DNA of 64,000 nucleotides, from positions 7,192,001 through 7,256,000 of the forward strand of contig JAEILZ010000001.1 in the NCBI GenBank assembly GCA_018873225.1, in the 5' to 3' direction. Position 1 is the first letter of the stretch; every line of letters starts with the position of its first letter. Positions 55,960 to 64,000 of this stretch are shown one piece after another. The translations under genes and the position numbers were made by a program. Source of the DNA: [Phialemoniopsis] sp. UDSM-2020 (taxonomy: Eukaryota; Ascomycota; Sordariomycetes; Thyridiales; Thyridiaceae). The notes beneath the pieces are model-generated. The model made no database searches, was not told the DNA's origin, and was given only the letters and a program-made list of their open reading frames with translations.

Positions 55960-56529
55960 ATGAACGCTTCCGAGGATGCTGACCAGCACTTTCGTCGCTG
56001 TTGGGGGCACCAGGAGTGCTCTGGTTGCCTGCACGAAGAACAATGCAGCTGGTGTCCTTATGTACAGTCAATTGATGCCTCCCTTTTCGAGTAATCAGGT
56101 ATGCTGACACAAGAGCAGACATCGGCATGTGTGCCAAATAAATACGGGATCCAGTTGCTCGCGCCGGCGTACGAGAACATCTGCCCAGCCCGGTTGGAGC
56201 GTTGGGAACTCCGCACTCAGCCATTCGGTTGCCACTGCTCATCCATCACCTTCTTCACCGGACTTGTCTCATTCTTCTCCACAATCGTGCTCATATTTCT
56301 TGTCGCCCTCTCCTACACGGGCGTCGCCAAGCTCATACGACTGAACCGTGTCAGACCAGGATGGTGGAAAATCTATCTGCAGTGGCGGTCTTGGAGACTA
56401 ACGGCGTGCGCGCGTGCCGTCCGGACAAGGTGTGCCCATTGGCGAGGCTGGCCGCCGGTCAGGTGGCTACGAGACTTCCTCCAGCCGAGTCCTGCACCGG
56501 CTGAACAAGAGCCATTGCTGCAGGCTTGA
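55960..56529 (+). CDS. Small PSI (plexin-like) domain membrane protein
   Basis: Two exons, 55960-56061 and 56119-56529, encoding 170 residues. The spliced N-terminus has the Cys pattern of a PSI domain: C14-W, C20, C23, C29-SWC32, C38 and C56 (HFRRCWGHQECSGCLHEEQC, SWCPYTSACVPNKYG, ENICPARLERWELR). One membrane helix follows at about 76-101 (ITFFTGLVSFFSTIVLIFLV). The cytosolic tail is rich in Trp, Arg and Ala. There is no cleavable signal, so the helix probably serves as a reverse signal-anchor with the Cys-rich part in the ER lumen or outside. Similar small PSI proteins are widespread in filamentous fungi, but their function is unknown to me. The 57-nt intron (GTACAG to GCAG) falls inside the PSI motif and is needed to complete it. 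Confidence 0.82.
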
Positions 56530-56636
56530 GTTTTTGTTGTGTGTCTTACGCGCTTTGGAGTCACAGCGATATGTTTGTACTGGTATAGCATGCATAGGCA
56601 TCAAGAAGCAAGCTCGTGGAGCATAGCGAATACTCT

Positions 56637-56939
56637 TCAACCGGAGCTCACTGGCGGGATGATTGCCACTTCGTCGCGCTCTTTGATCACGAAATCTGCT
56701 TCACCGGTGTCCGGAGTACCTTCAATGGGGACATCGACATATTCCAGATTGACGGTGACCAGGCAGGAGCTTAGGATCTTTTGTTTTATGCCTTGGTAGC
56801 GTTCCTCGAGTGCATCGAAGAGGCGCTTGAGCGGCAATGGAGCTGGTAGGACCTCAAGCTCCTTCTTGGTGAATGAACCCGCGCTCGCAAAGTAGAGTAT
56901 GGTAAAATGCCCCTCTGGGGCCTTGGGCACAGCGGCCAT
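56637..56939 (-). CDS. Molybdopterin synthase sulfur-carrier (small) subunit, MOCS2A/CnxG-like
   Basis: A single coding exon of 100 residues, MAAVPKAPEGHFTILYFASA to the C-terminal PPVSSG. It has the MoaD/ThiS beta-grasp pattern: ILYFASAGSFT, a central helix (LKRLFDALEERYQGIKQKIL), SCLVTVNLEYVDVP, and the IKERDEVAIIPPVSSG end. The terminal Gly is thiocarboxylated and donates sulfur to precursor Z in molybdenum-cofactor synthesis (needed for nitrate reductase and xanthine dehydrogenase). The penultimate residue is Ser, where bacterial MoaD has Gly-Gly. A likely 5' UTR intron lies upstream (57152 to 56954, GTAAGC to CCTAG). The large subunit (MOCS2B) is not in this window. Confidence 0.88.
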   Translation of the reverse strand: MAAVPKAPEGHFTILYFASAGSFTKKELEVLPAPLPLKRLFDALEERYQGIKQKILSSCLVTVNLEYVDVPIEGTPDTGEADFVIKERDEVAIIPPVSSG

Positions 56940-57575
56940 TGTGCATGGAAGGCCTAGGAAACTTTTGACTGTTAGCGTTTTTGGGCCTGGTCGTCTTGAG
57001 AAGGGAAGGCAAAACAGTGTGTTTGGGTTGATTGTCAGAGATCTTGGTGATAATGAGAACATCAAAGTGTTTCAGGTAATACATGCTATTAGATGCATCA
57101 TACAATCGTGTTGAAAATGCAAGAGGAACGCGTAGAATCAGAAATTGCTTACCTTTGAACCTGGTTGGTGAGTGGCCTTGATGTCAAGCTCACCTTGATC
57201 GAACAGAGAAATTTTTTGGTGGAGAAGAGCTGGCAGGAGAATTTATACAAATAAATTCCTTGCCAAGCTCTGTGCTGAGTTAACGGTACTCGGCGCCCAA
57301 TTTCACCGACCTGTTGTGTGACTGGGCTACCTAAAGGCGCTAGAGCAAGACGCGTTGCGACAGCTCTTAAGCAGTGGGCTCCCGGTCGCGTAGCCGCCTC
57401 CAGGACTGGACCCACGAGCTTTGACAGCACTGGGCTCGAGCTTCCAGGGGTTGCATTAACGACATGCTCCAGTTCCGTTTGCCTTTGATAACACTGCAGA
57501 CAAGTTGACGGCCATCTAAGAAGGGAGTGCCGGTATTTGTACAGTGTTCACCTAAGCTCTGTCAGTTGTCCAGCC
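56940..57575. other. Divergent promoter region of MOCS2A-like and dynamitin genes
   Basis: 636 bases between opposed starts, including the probable 5' UTR intron of the MOCS2A-like gene. No gene seen. Confidence 0.5.
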
Positions 57576-58991
57576 ATGGCTCTCAACAGAAAGTACTCTG
57601 CACTGCCAGACTTGGTTCGTTGGCCATGAACTCCATGATCGAGGCACCCGCTAACCGATCTGTAGGATACGGCACCCGACGTCTACGAAACACCAGAATT
57701 GACCGACGATATCTCGACTGTACCTGTAAGTCAGCTTTGTGCGCGAAACCCTAATACTTGCCTACTGACATAATCTACTTAGACTACCACAGGCCAATCG
57801 GTGTCTGACAACGATTTTGACGACGACGAAGATGACGCTACGGGCATCTCACGGACGCGCCTTCGAATAGACCAGGCCAGGTCTCGGTTCCTACCGGCTA
57901 ACGTTGATGCCTCTGATGTCGACTTCTCAGACCGTGTCAGCGGCAAGCGCAAGTCATACAAGACATCTAGCCGGCGACAACGGCTCCTCGAGGACGGCAC
58001 CCAGATCGAACTGGGCGACTTGAGCGACGAGGATGATGCCGAGAGTCTCGCGCGCAAGATTGCGCGGCTCAGGCGAGAAATTGAGGAGGCCCGGGAAGAG
58101 TACGGCAAGCAGAGAGCCGCTGCGGACAAGAAGCAGCCCGATGAAGCCGCGGCACAAGACGTGGAGCTGGACTCGCTGAGCCAGGTCCTAAGCGAAATTT
58201 CGAGACTGCCCGAAGGGAGCATCACATCGCAAGCGGCAAAGGGTGTCTCCTCTCTGCCGGGTGAAAAGGCGACCAGCGCCCAACCAGTGGATGCGGACAG
58301 TAACTCCGCCACCTACACCGTAACCTATGCTGCCTCATACGAGCAGAGCCATTCGCTCGCAAAGGCTGCCGATTTCGACCGTCGCCTTGTGCTGTTGGAA
58401 AAGTCGATCGGTATCGGGTCCTCCGCTATGCCAGAGGTAGACTCCAATGGCCTGCCACGAGCGATCATGCCCACCCTAGAGACCCTGCAGAAGCAAGTAT
58501 CGACGTTGTCTGATGCTTCGACCGCGTCCCTTGACACCATCAGCCGTCGGGTTCGAACTCTGATACAGGAAGCCGAGCAACTAGACAAGGCGAGAAGGTC
58601 GGCCAAAGCTGCCCAGGATGCTTTGGCATCGACTGGCGGGGTTGCAGCTGCAGAAGCCGGGTCGACCGATGATTCCGAGCAGACGGCCAAGATCAATGCA
58701 CTCTATGGCACGCTTCCTACGATAGAGAATCTGACACCCCTCCTGCCACCTCTGCTGGACAGGCTGCGTTCCCTGCGGGCGATCCATGCTGATGCTGCGA
58801 CGGCGAGTGACTACCTGGATCGTATCGAGAAGCAGCAGAGCGAGATGGCCACAGATATCAAGCAGTGGAGGGAAGGACTGGGCAAAATCGAAGAGGCGAT
58901 CAAGTCCGGGGAAGATACTATGGGCGGCAATATGAAGGTGATGGAAGGATGGGTCAAGGATTTGGAGCAAAAGATCACGAAGCTATCTTGA
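57576..58991 (+). CDS. Dynactin subunit 2 (dynamitin, p50/JNM1)
   Basis: Three exons, 57576-57614, 57666-57725 and 57783-58991, encoding 435 residues. The start MALNRKYSALPDLDTAPDVY, followed by ETPELTDDISTVP, is the conserved dynamitin N-terminus, which inserts into the dynactin shoulder. After a Ser/Asp-rich linker come several heptad-repeat helices: AESLARKIARLRREIEEARE, FDRRLVLLEKSIGIGSSAMP, IMPTLETLQKQVSTLSDAST and DYLDRIEKQQSEMATDIKQW. It ends in VKDLEQKITKLS. Dynamitin holds the dynactin shoulder together and links the arm (p150Glued) to the Arp1 filament, so dynein-driven transport and nuclear migration depend on it. The two tiny 5' exons of 39 and 60 nt are both phase 0. Confidence 0.92.
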
Positions 58992-59569
58992 AAGTGAGTC
59001 AATGCCTGGTGCAGTCCGGATAGCTCCTCGAGATGTAGAGATTACGCAATAGATACCCCTGGCTTCTTCAGTACAGTGATTTCGCCATATGACTTGAAGC
59101 AGAGCAAAGACGTGTGTGTACATTCAGAATGCCATGGCATTAGATCGCATGCGATTGGGTCCAAAGCCACTGCTATTTCATCGAATTAGCGGAGAGACCA
59201 CCATCTACCCCAGTACGCAGTACAGGCAATTATCTATTTTAGCGGTCCCAGACAGCCCGTCGCGACCCACCTCGCTCCAGGGCTGCTACATCGCCGCAAC
59301 GGGCGCGCTAACGGCAGGGACGACTGGCACGCGTCAAAGGTGCAACCACATATCGCTCGACACCACTCATGAGAGATCCATGCTTGAGCTTATCCCAGAC
59401 CCGGTTATTGCTCAGCCTGTCTCACCTGGAACCTTCAGACCACCAGTCTCCAAAATCGCCAGCGGTGAAAACCTCACATGAAGGAAAACCCTATTGAGGA
59501 CGACCACGGTAAACACCGTGGTGGCTGGTGTGAGACGAGACTTGACGGATTGCTTCATTGGAGTTCATC
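58992..59569. other. Spacer between dynamitin and RTC4 genes
   Basis: 578 bases, tandem orientation; a 121-codon plus-strand ORF (59116-59481) has no recognisable content and is treated as chance. Confidence 0.5.
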
Positions 59570-61275
59570 ATGACGGGCAGACGCAGAGTCGGACTCAGTA
59601 ATGCCTCGCGGGGTCCCTCTTTACTGTCAAAATTTCGCAAACCCAACCCCAATTCGAGACCTGATCGCCCTGTGGATGCTCTGCCCGAGAGCAGTAGCGA
59701 TGAGGAAGCTGTCGAGGAGAGGGAGAACGCACGACGGGATCGGGTTGACTCTTCGGATGATGGGCAACCCAGCCGCGCCACCATTACTTCAACGAGGTTT
59801 TCAAGCAAACCGCGAGGTCATCTTGAGCGTAATGCGCATAGCACAGGCAACCGCCAGCAAAGGTCTGGCCGGAGAAAACGAGACGGTCCATCCGACGAGG
59901 AGCAGGATGAGGTGAAAGAACCTCTCCTGCCTTCAAAAAAGCAGAAGACTATCGATGAACCGCCGTCAAGTCTTGGCAAACATCTGGATAGCAACCCATT
60001 CAGCAGTCAAGGCAAAGGTGGGCGAGCAGGGTATGGCGCAAAGAAATACTCGAGCTGTATGTCATTCCCACAAACACACAGCCAACTGTCCTCAGACTTA
60101 CTGACGAACATCTTCAACTCGTAGCCCAGTCCAGCCAAGGCCGTCGTGATCCGTCAAGCCAGAGCCGTCGGGACGAGCCCACGGCCAAGTTCATGGCTCC
60201 TCGTGCCGCTACGCCAGATGTAGACTCGCCAAAGAAGAAGTTTCTCTCGCACGACGAAGCGCGTCGTCGTCGGCATGAATCGCCATCTTCCCCTGTCAAG
60301 ACGTTCAAGATGCCCACTGGTGGCACCACTCTGTCGAGTGAGGATAGCCCCAAGAAAACGGCACCTAGAAAGAAGGCATTGCAAAAACGCGCAAAACAGC
60401 AAACTCGTCTAAAAAGCTTCGATTCGGAAGACATAGACGCAGGTGTATCACAGAAAGCAGTGTTCATCATGCCCACAGACCTCGACGACGTTGATGTTCA
60501 GCATGCGACCCTAGATGCCGACGAATTGCTAGATGAACTGGGTGATGTGTGGAGAGACGGAAACAAAGGAGAAGATCCCGAATTCGCAGATTCAATTACG
60601 AACACAGCACCCAGTCCCGTCTGTCCCATGTGTGGTGAACCGGTCGACGGCTTGCTCCTTAAGCAATATTCGAGACATGGGCGGATGAACATTGACCAGC
60701 AGATGAGATTCTGCACGCTTCACCGCAGGAAAAGCGCTCGCGAGGCCTGGGTCACCAAGGGCTACCCCAATATTGACTGGACCACGCTCGACCGCAGAAT
60801 AGCTGGACATTACACGTTTCTCAAGGGGGTGCTTGAGGGTGAGAGCTCCTATTTCCGCGACGCTCTCGACGACAAAGTCAGGCAAGGCAAGGGCAGGACG
60901 ATCAAGAAGTCGGACGACAAGATGACTCCGGGCTACTACGGGCCTCGCGGGCTCAGGGTCATGTCAGAGAGTATCATCAAAGACTTTTCGGCATTGCTCA
61001 GAAAGAGGGCTGTGGAGGACAGCCTCGTGTCAGCGCGAGGCTATGCTAGCTACGTGCAGACAGTCATGGTGCCAGAGCTGGCCGTACATCTCATCATGGA
61101 AGACATGGATGTGGATCGAGAGGAGGCAAGGAACATCATGTTCGACAGCGGGAATGTGGGCGAGCTTGTCAATGAAGACATTGTGGATGTGGTGCTGAAG
61201 GATCGGGGGAGCGACTCGGAGGAGTCCTCGGCACTGTCAGACGTGGATAGTGACGGCGACTTGCCTGAGATATAA
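59570..61275 (+). CDS. RTC4: RTC4-domain protein (restriction of telomere capping 4)
   Basis: Two exons, 59570-60056 and 60125-61275, encoding 545 residues. The first ~300 residues are basic and Ser/Arg/Lys/Pro-rich, with several nuclear-localisation-like clusters (KPRGHLERN; GRRKRDGPSDEEQDE; PRKKALQKRAKQQTRLK). The RTC4 domain occupies about 325-515: VCPMCGEPVDGLLLKQYSRH, then MRFCTLHRRKSAREAWVTKG. These contain C329-x2-C332 and C359-x2-H362, a likely zinc site. It continues NIDWTTLDRRIAGHYTFLKG, YYGPRGLRVMSESIIKDFSA and DSLVSARGYASYVQTVMVPE. An acidic tail ends DGDLPEI. The family is named from a yeast mutant that affects telomere capping; the molecular role is unclear. The GTATGT/CGTAG intron keeps phase. 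Confidence 0.9.
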
Positions 61276-61664
61276 CGAGATACCAGAGCAATGGCAAGCT
61301 TTCATGTGACAAGAGTCCCCTACACTGGCGAGAGCCCTAATGGACGGGATCCGTGGGTTACATGTAACACTTCACAGAATCACCTGCAATTATTAACGAT
61401 TGGACCCCCGGAAAACACCCATGGTCAATGCCGAGCAGTACCGTGAATCCACGGATGCTCGTGCGTTAGACTTGCTAGTAGTGGCTCCCCGCACCCGAGG
61501 TAAGCTTCCTGGCTACCCCACACCGAACAAGCTCCGCACCATCAATGACGGGGGACGGTCAAGGCAATCCCACCAAAATCTACTTATGCGCCGGCCTCCC
61601 CTTGCCGATCTAACCCATTGCCTAAACCTCCCTTCTCTTCCCTTACCCATCTCGACACAACAAC
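61276..61664. other. Spacer downstream of RTC4
   Basis: 389 bases with no recognisable ORF; presumably the RTC4 3' UTR and the leader of the following small ORF or of the Nudix gene. Confidence 0.5.
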
Positions 61665-61928
61665 ATGAGCACGGAGCCCACAGGTCAGGAGCACACATCC
61701 GAACCCGGACCCGATCCTCAGGAAGTAGCCCTCATCACCGAGTGCGTCCGCGACGCCGCCTCTGTCTCAGACCCGACCAGCGCCGCCGCTGCAGGAGAGC
61801 CGGGTTTCGACATCGCCGGTGCCAGCACCAGCACCACCGCAGAAGACGAGGACGACACCGAAGGCTCTTATTATTGGGATGCGTCGACCATGGCCCCGCT
61901 AAACGCGACATCGGCGGTCAGTACCTGA
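61665..61928 (+). CDS. Small acidic ORF of uncertain status upstream of the Nudix gene
   Basis: ATG at 61665 has a good context (CAACATGAGC) and opens 87 codons (MSTEPTGQEHTSEPGPDPQE...). The product is acidic and Thr/Ala-rich with EDEDDTEGSYYWDASTMAPL near the end. No domain is recognised. Two splice alternatives would extend it: donor GTCAGT at 61917, or GTCGAC at 61883, each to the acceptor AAAG ending at 62077. The second would give an end reading LDRVIYTRDSMPNRP, whose TGA overlaps the ATG at 62123. It could be a small gene, or the 5' leader of the Nudix transcript acting as an upstream ORF. Confidence 0.35.
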   Translation: MSTEPTGQEHTSEPGPDPQEVALITECVRDAASVSDPTSAAAAGEPGFDIAGASTSTTAEDEDDTEGSYYWDASTMAPLNATSAVST

Positions 61929-62122
61929 ACAGCCCCTCTTCCCTACCTGCTGCCATATTCCTTGACCTTGCCCAAAAGCTGGGTTGGTTGCTTTGTTTGC
62001 CTGCTACTCCCTCCATCATTGTACAACTTTTTTCCCCCGATCCCCCCGCATTCTCCGCACTACATACTTGTGCAAAGGCTGGACCGCGTGATCTACACGC
62101 GGGACTCGATGCCGAATAGACC

Positions 62123-63186
62123 ATGAATCGCATACTTATGAGGTCAAAGGCCGCCGTCCAACGATTAAGATCGTTCCGGCCACCCGAGTTCCCGGTATGG
62201 GACCAGCTGCCGCTGAGCCGGAGGGCGGCCGTGCTTGTTCTGCTCTACGCAGATAGAAAGGGAGACCTGAGGGTCGTTATTACTATGCGCGCCGCGAGTT
62301 TGAGGAGTTATTCTGGTTGGTTCCTTGCCCTGTTGAACGCCACCCCGAGGTCCTCCAGTTAACACAACGCGCGTGCAACAGGACATGCAGCCTTCCCCGG
62401 CGGTAAAGCAGACTCGCTCGAGGAAACCCCATGTAAGTTCAGGCTCAATATTGCCCTGCAAAGGCATTCAAAGCTCACATGTTATCTACAACAGACGAGA
62501 TCGCCCGGCGCGAGGCATGGGAGGAGATCGGACTCCCGATAGACGACACAAAACTACCAAAGCCTTTCCGGATAGAACACCTCTGCTACCTGCCCTTCAA
62601 CCTGGCCAAGACGGAGCTCGTTGTCCGCCCCTGCGTCGCCTTCCTGCACTCTTCCCCGGACCCGTCAGGCCCGACCGTCGAGGAGTCGCTCATGCCGCGC
62701 CTCGACGCCAAGGAGGTCGCGGCCGTCTTCTCGGCGCCCTTTCACAATTTTTTACTATCCAAGGACGAGATCCTACCTGGCGATGACGACGCCGCCGACA
62801 AGATCCCCAATGGCGAGTGGTACAAGGGGTCGTGGATCAACTGGCACGAGGAGCCGTGGCGTCTGCACTACTTCTTCGTGCCCGTGCACAACCAGCGCGT
62901 CACCAAGCCCAAGGTGCGCGAGGGCGGGCTCGCCGCCATCGCGGAGCACCTCGAGGAGGAGCAGGAGGACGTCGGGCGGTACATGGTGTGGGGCATGACG
63001 GCGCGCATGCTCGTCGACGCGGCGACGCTGGCCTACGGGCAGGAGCCCGAGTTTGAGCACAACTCGCACTTTGGCGACGAGCGCATGATCGAGGGCCTGC
63101 ACAAGATGGGCCGGCTCGGGGAGAAGAAGAAGGCGGGGAGCGAGCTGACGCAGGCCGATCTCAAGGAGGCGGCGAGCAAGATGTAG
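62123..63186 (+). CDS. Nudix hydrolase, CoA diphosphatase-like (PCD1/NUDT7 type)
   Basis: Three exons, 62123-62315, 62382-62432 and 62495-63186, encoding 311 residues; a second ATG at 62138 is possible. The central segment is built across all three exons: FPGGKADSLEETPYEIARRE then AWEEIGLP (about 69-96). This is the UPF0035-type Nudix box GGK...RREAWEEIGL with the metal-binding Glu residues E88, E91 and E92. Upstream, SRRAAVLVLLYADRKGDLRV and ITMRAASLRSYSGHAAF fit peroxisomal or cytosolic coenzyme A diphosphatases that cleave CoA to 3',5'-ADP and phosphopantetheine. A Glu/Lys-rich C-terminus ends EAASKM; no clear PTS1 is seen. Codon bias is very strong in exon 3. Confidence 0.88.
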
Positions 63187-63350
63187 ACCCAAAAGATGTA
63201 TCTTTTAGAAGAAATTAGGTGGCACAAGCCACGGCGAGTATAGTCTATCTCGCGACTTATGTGAGCAACTAAACCAGATCTTGATATCCACACAATATTC
63301 ATATTCCGAACCATCCCAGACAAGACGTATCAGCAGATGCTGGCGTTCCT

Positions 63351-64000
63351 TCAGTGGCAAGCGGTCTCCTTGGTGGCAGGAGTCGAACCACCAAAGAAGA
63401 GATAGCCTACAAATGCTCCTACCGAGACGGCGATCATGACCCAGCCGTTGTAGGTCATGAAGATCAACCTGCGCGGCTACTTAGTACGTCCGTCGTTCTC
63501 ACTCAGCATCGAATGTGCAGACAAGGTCGACACTCACATAATCATAAAGGCATAAAAGTTTTGGATCCCATAGAGCACGGCCTTGATGAAGTGGGCTCGC
63601 TTCGTGACCTCGGGGCGGTCTCGTCCTGTCCAAAGGAAGGGCGTGGTCTCAGTATCAGGTTCGGTAGGGACGAGGCCTCGGGTCTCAATCTTAGCAGCCG
63701 CTCTTTGTCCACTCTACGGAAGAGATGTGAAGATACGGGGCAAGAAGGAGATATTCACAGTAGTGATATTGCCATATGACAACATGGCTTTCTAGAAGCC
63801 GACATGCAGGGAGAGATCAATGGAAATTAAGGTATGTACTTACGGGGCGTCGCATCGGCCTTGGAGTTGAGACGATGCTCGTAGCGGCGGATCGCCTCGC
63901 GCAGGGCCTCGTAGCCGGCGCCGATGGCGATGACGGCGATGAGGGAGAAGACAAGGCCCGCGGTGCTGCGGATGTGCCACTGGCGGAAGACGATGCACAG
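63351..64000 (-). CDS. Ctr-family copper transporter (3' part, continues beyond the right edge)
   Basis: Three exons are visible, 64000-63844 (5' incomplete), 63625-63538 and 63468-63351, giving the last 120 residues. The visible part has VFSLIAVIAIGAGYEALREA (TM1 and following helix), a basic loop (EHRLNSKADATPRRDRPEV), FIKAVLYGIQNFYAFMIMLI (TM2) and FMTYNGWVMIAVSVGAFVGY (TM3). TM2 holds the M-L-I-F-M form of the MxxxM copper-selectivity motif, and TM3 has the G-A-F-V-G packing motif. Ctr proteins are trimers that move Cu(I). The short loop and tail resemble Ctr2/Ctr4-like vacuolar or low-affinity members, but the Met-rich N-terminus is outside the window, so the subtype is open. The tail ends in ATKETACH. 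Confidence 0.9.

Noticed and set aside
63360..63390. Sequence on the minus strand resembling a tRNA T-arm and CCA end (GGTTCGACTCCTGCCACCA)
   Set aside because: It lies inside the Ctr coding frame (GGSTPATKE) and no acceptor, D or anticodon stems can be paired upstream at the right distance.

Overview
The window is about 64 kb of nuclear DNA from a filamentous ascomycete, most likely a Sordariomycete. The signs are short introns (mostly 45-110 nt) with GTAAGT/GTATGT-type donors and CTAAC-like branch sites, GC-rich third codon positions, genes on both strands with 0.2-3 kb spacers, and recognisable fungal proteins such as PalC, RTC4, LEO1, a MOB kinase activator, a serine-rich cupredoxin and Zn2Cys6 factors. 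No rRNA, tRNA, transposon or CRISPR array was recognised. All exon coordinates were assembled by hand from splice signals and reading phase; every spliced gene listed closes to a whole number of codons.

Layout. 1-10 kb: the 3' end of a coiled-coil gene (+), the COPII cargo receptor ERV29 (-), a secreted and membrane-anchored cupredoxin-like protein (-), and the ER glucosyltransferase ALG6 (-). 10-19 kb: palC of the ambient-pH pathway (+, divergent from ALG6), a Zn2Cys6 regulator (-), the ribosome-assembly factor ERB1/BOP1 (+) and a secreted SGNH hydrolase (-). 19-27.5 kb: a hypothetical protein (-), a 3-kb stretch with no gene, a patatin-family protein that has lost its catalytic residues (-), and LEO1 (-). 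28-35 kb: a MOB-family kinase activator with an unusually long first intron (+), a DUF3237 protein (-) and a CorA/MNR2-type Mg2+ transporter (+). 35.8-48 kb: CstF-64/Rna15 (-), prohibitin-2 (+), NEDD8/RUB1 (+), Elongin A (-), THOC7 (+), tubulin cofactor A (-) and cohesin RAD21 (-). 48.9-64 kb: the Golgi Ca2+/Mn2+ ATPase PMR1 (+), COG4 (+), a PSI-domain membrane protein (+), the molybdopterin synthase small subunit (-), dynamitin (+), RTC4 (+), a small uncertain ORF (+), a Nudix CoA-diphosphatase-like protein (+), and the 3' part of a Ctr copper transporter (-) running off the right edge.

Most of the window is conserved housekeeping content. Two themes recur. The first is the secretory pathway: ERV29, ALG6, PMR1 and COG4, the last two in tandem with 269 bp between them. 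The second is RNA polymerase II transcription and mRNA processing: LEO1, Elongin A, THOC7 and CstF-64. There is no secondary-metabolite cluster and no mobile island. The most unusual item is the patatin-fold protein at 23.2-25.2 kb, which keeps the oxyanion loop but has Gly in place of the nucleophile Ser and Gln-Ala in place of the catalytic Asp-Gly. Next are the ~840-nt first intron of the MOB gene, which carries an open frame continuous with exon 2, and overlapping PacC-type hexamers just upstream of palC.
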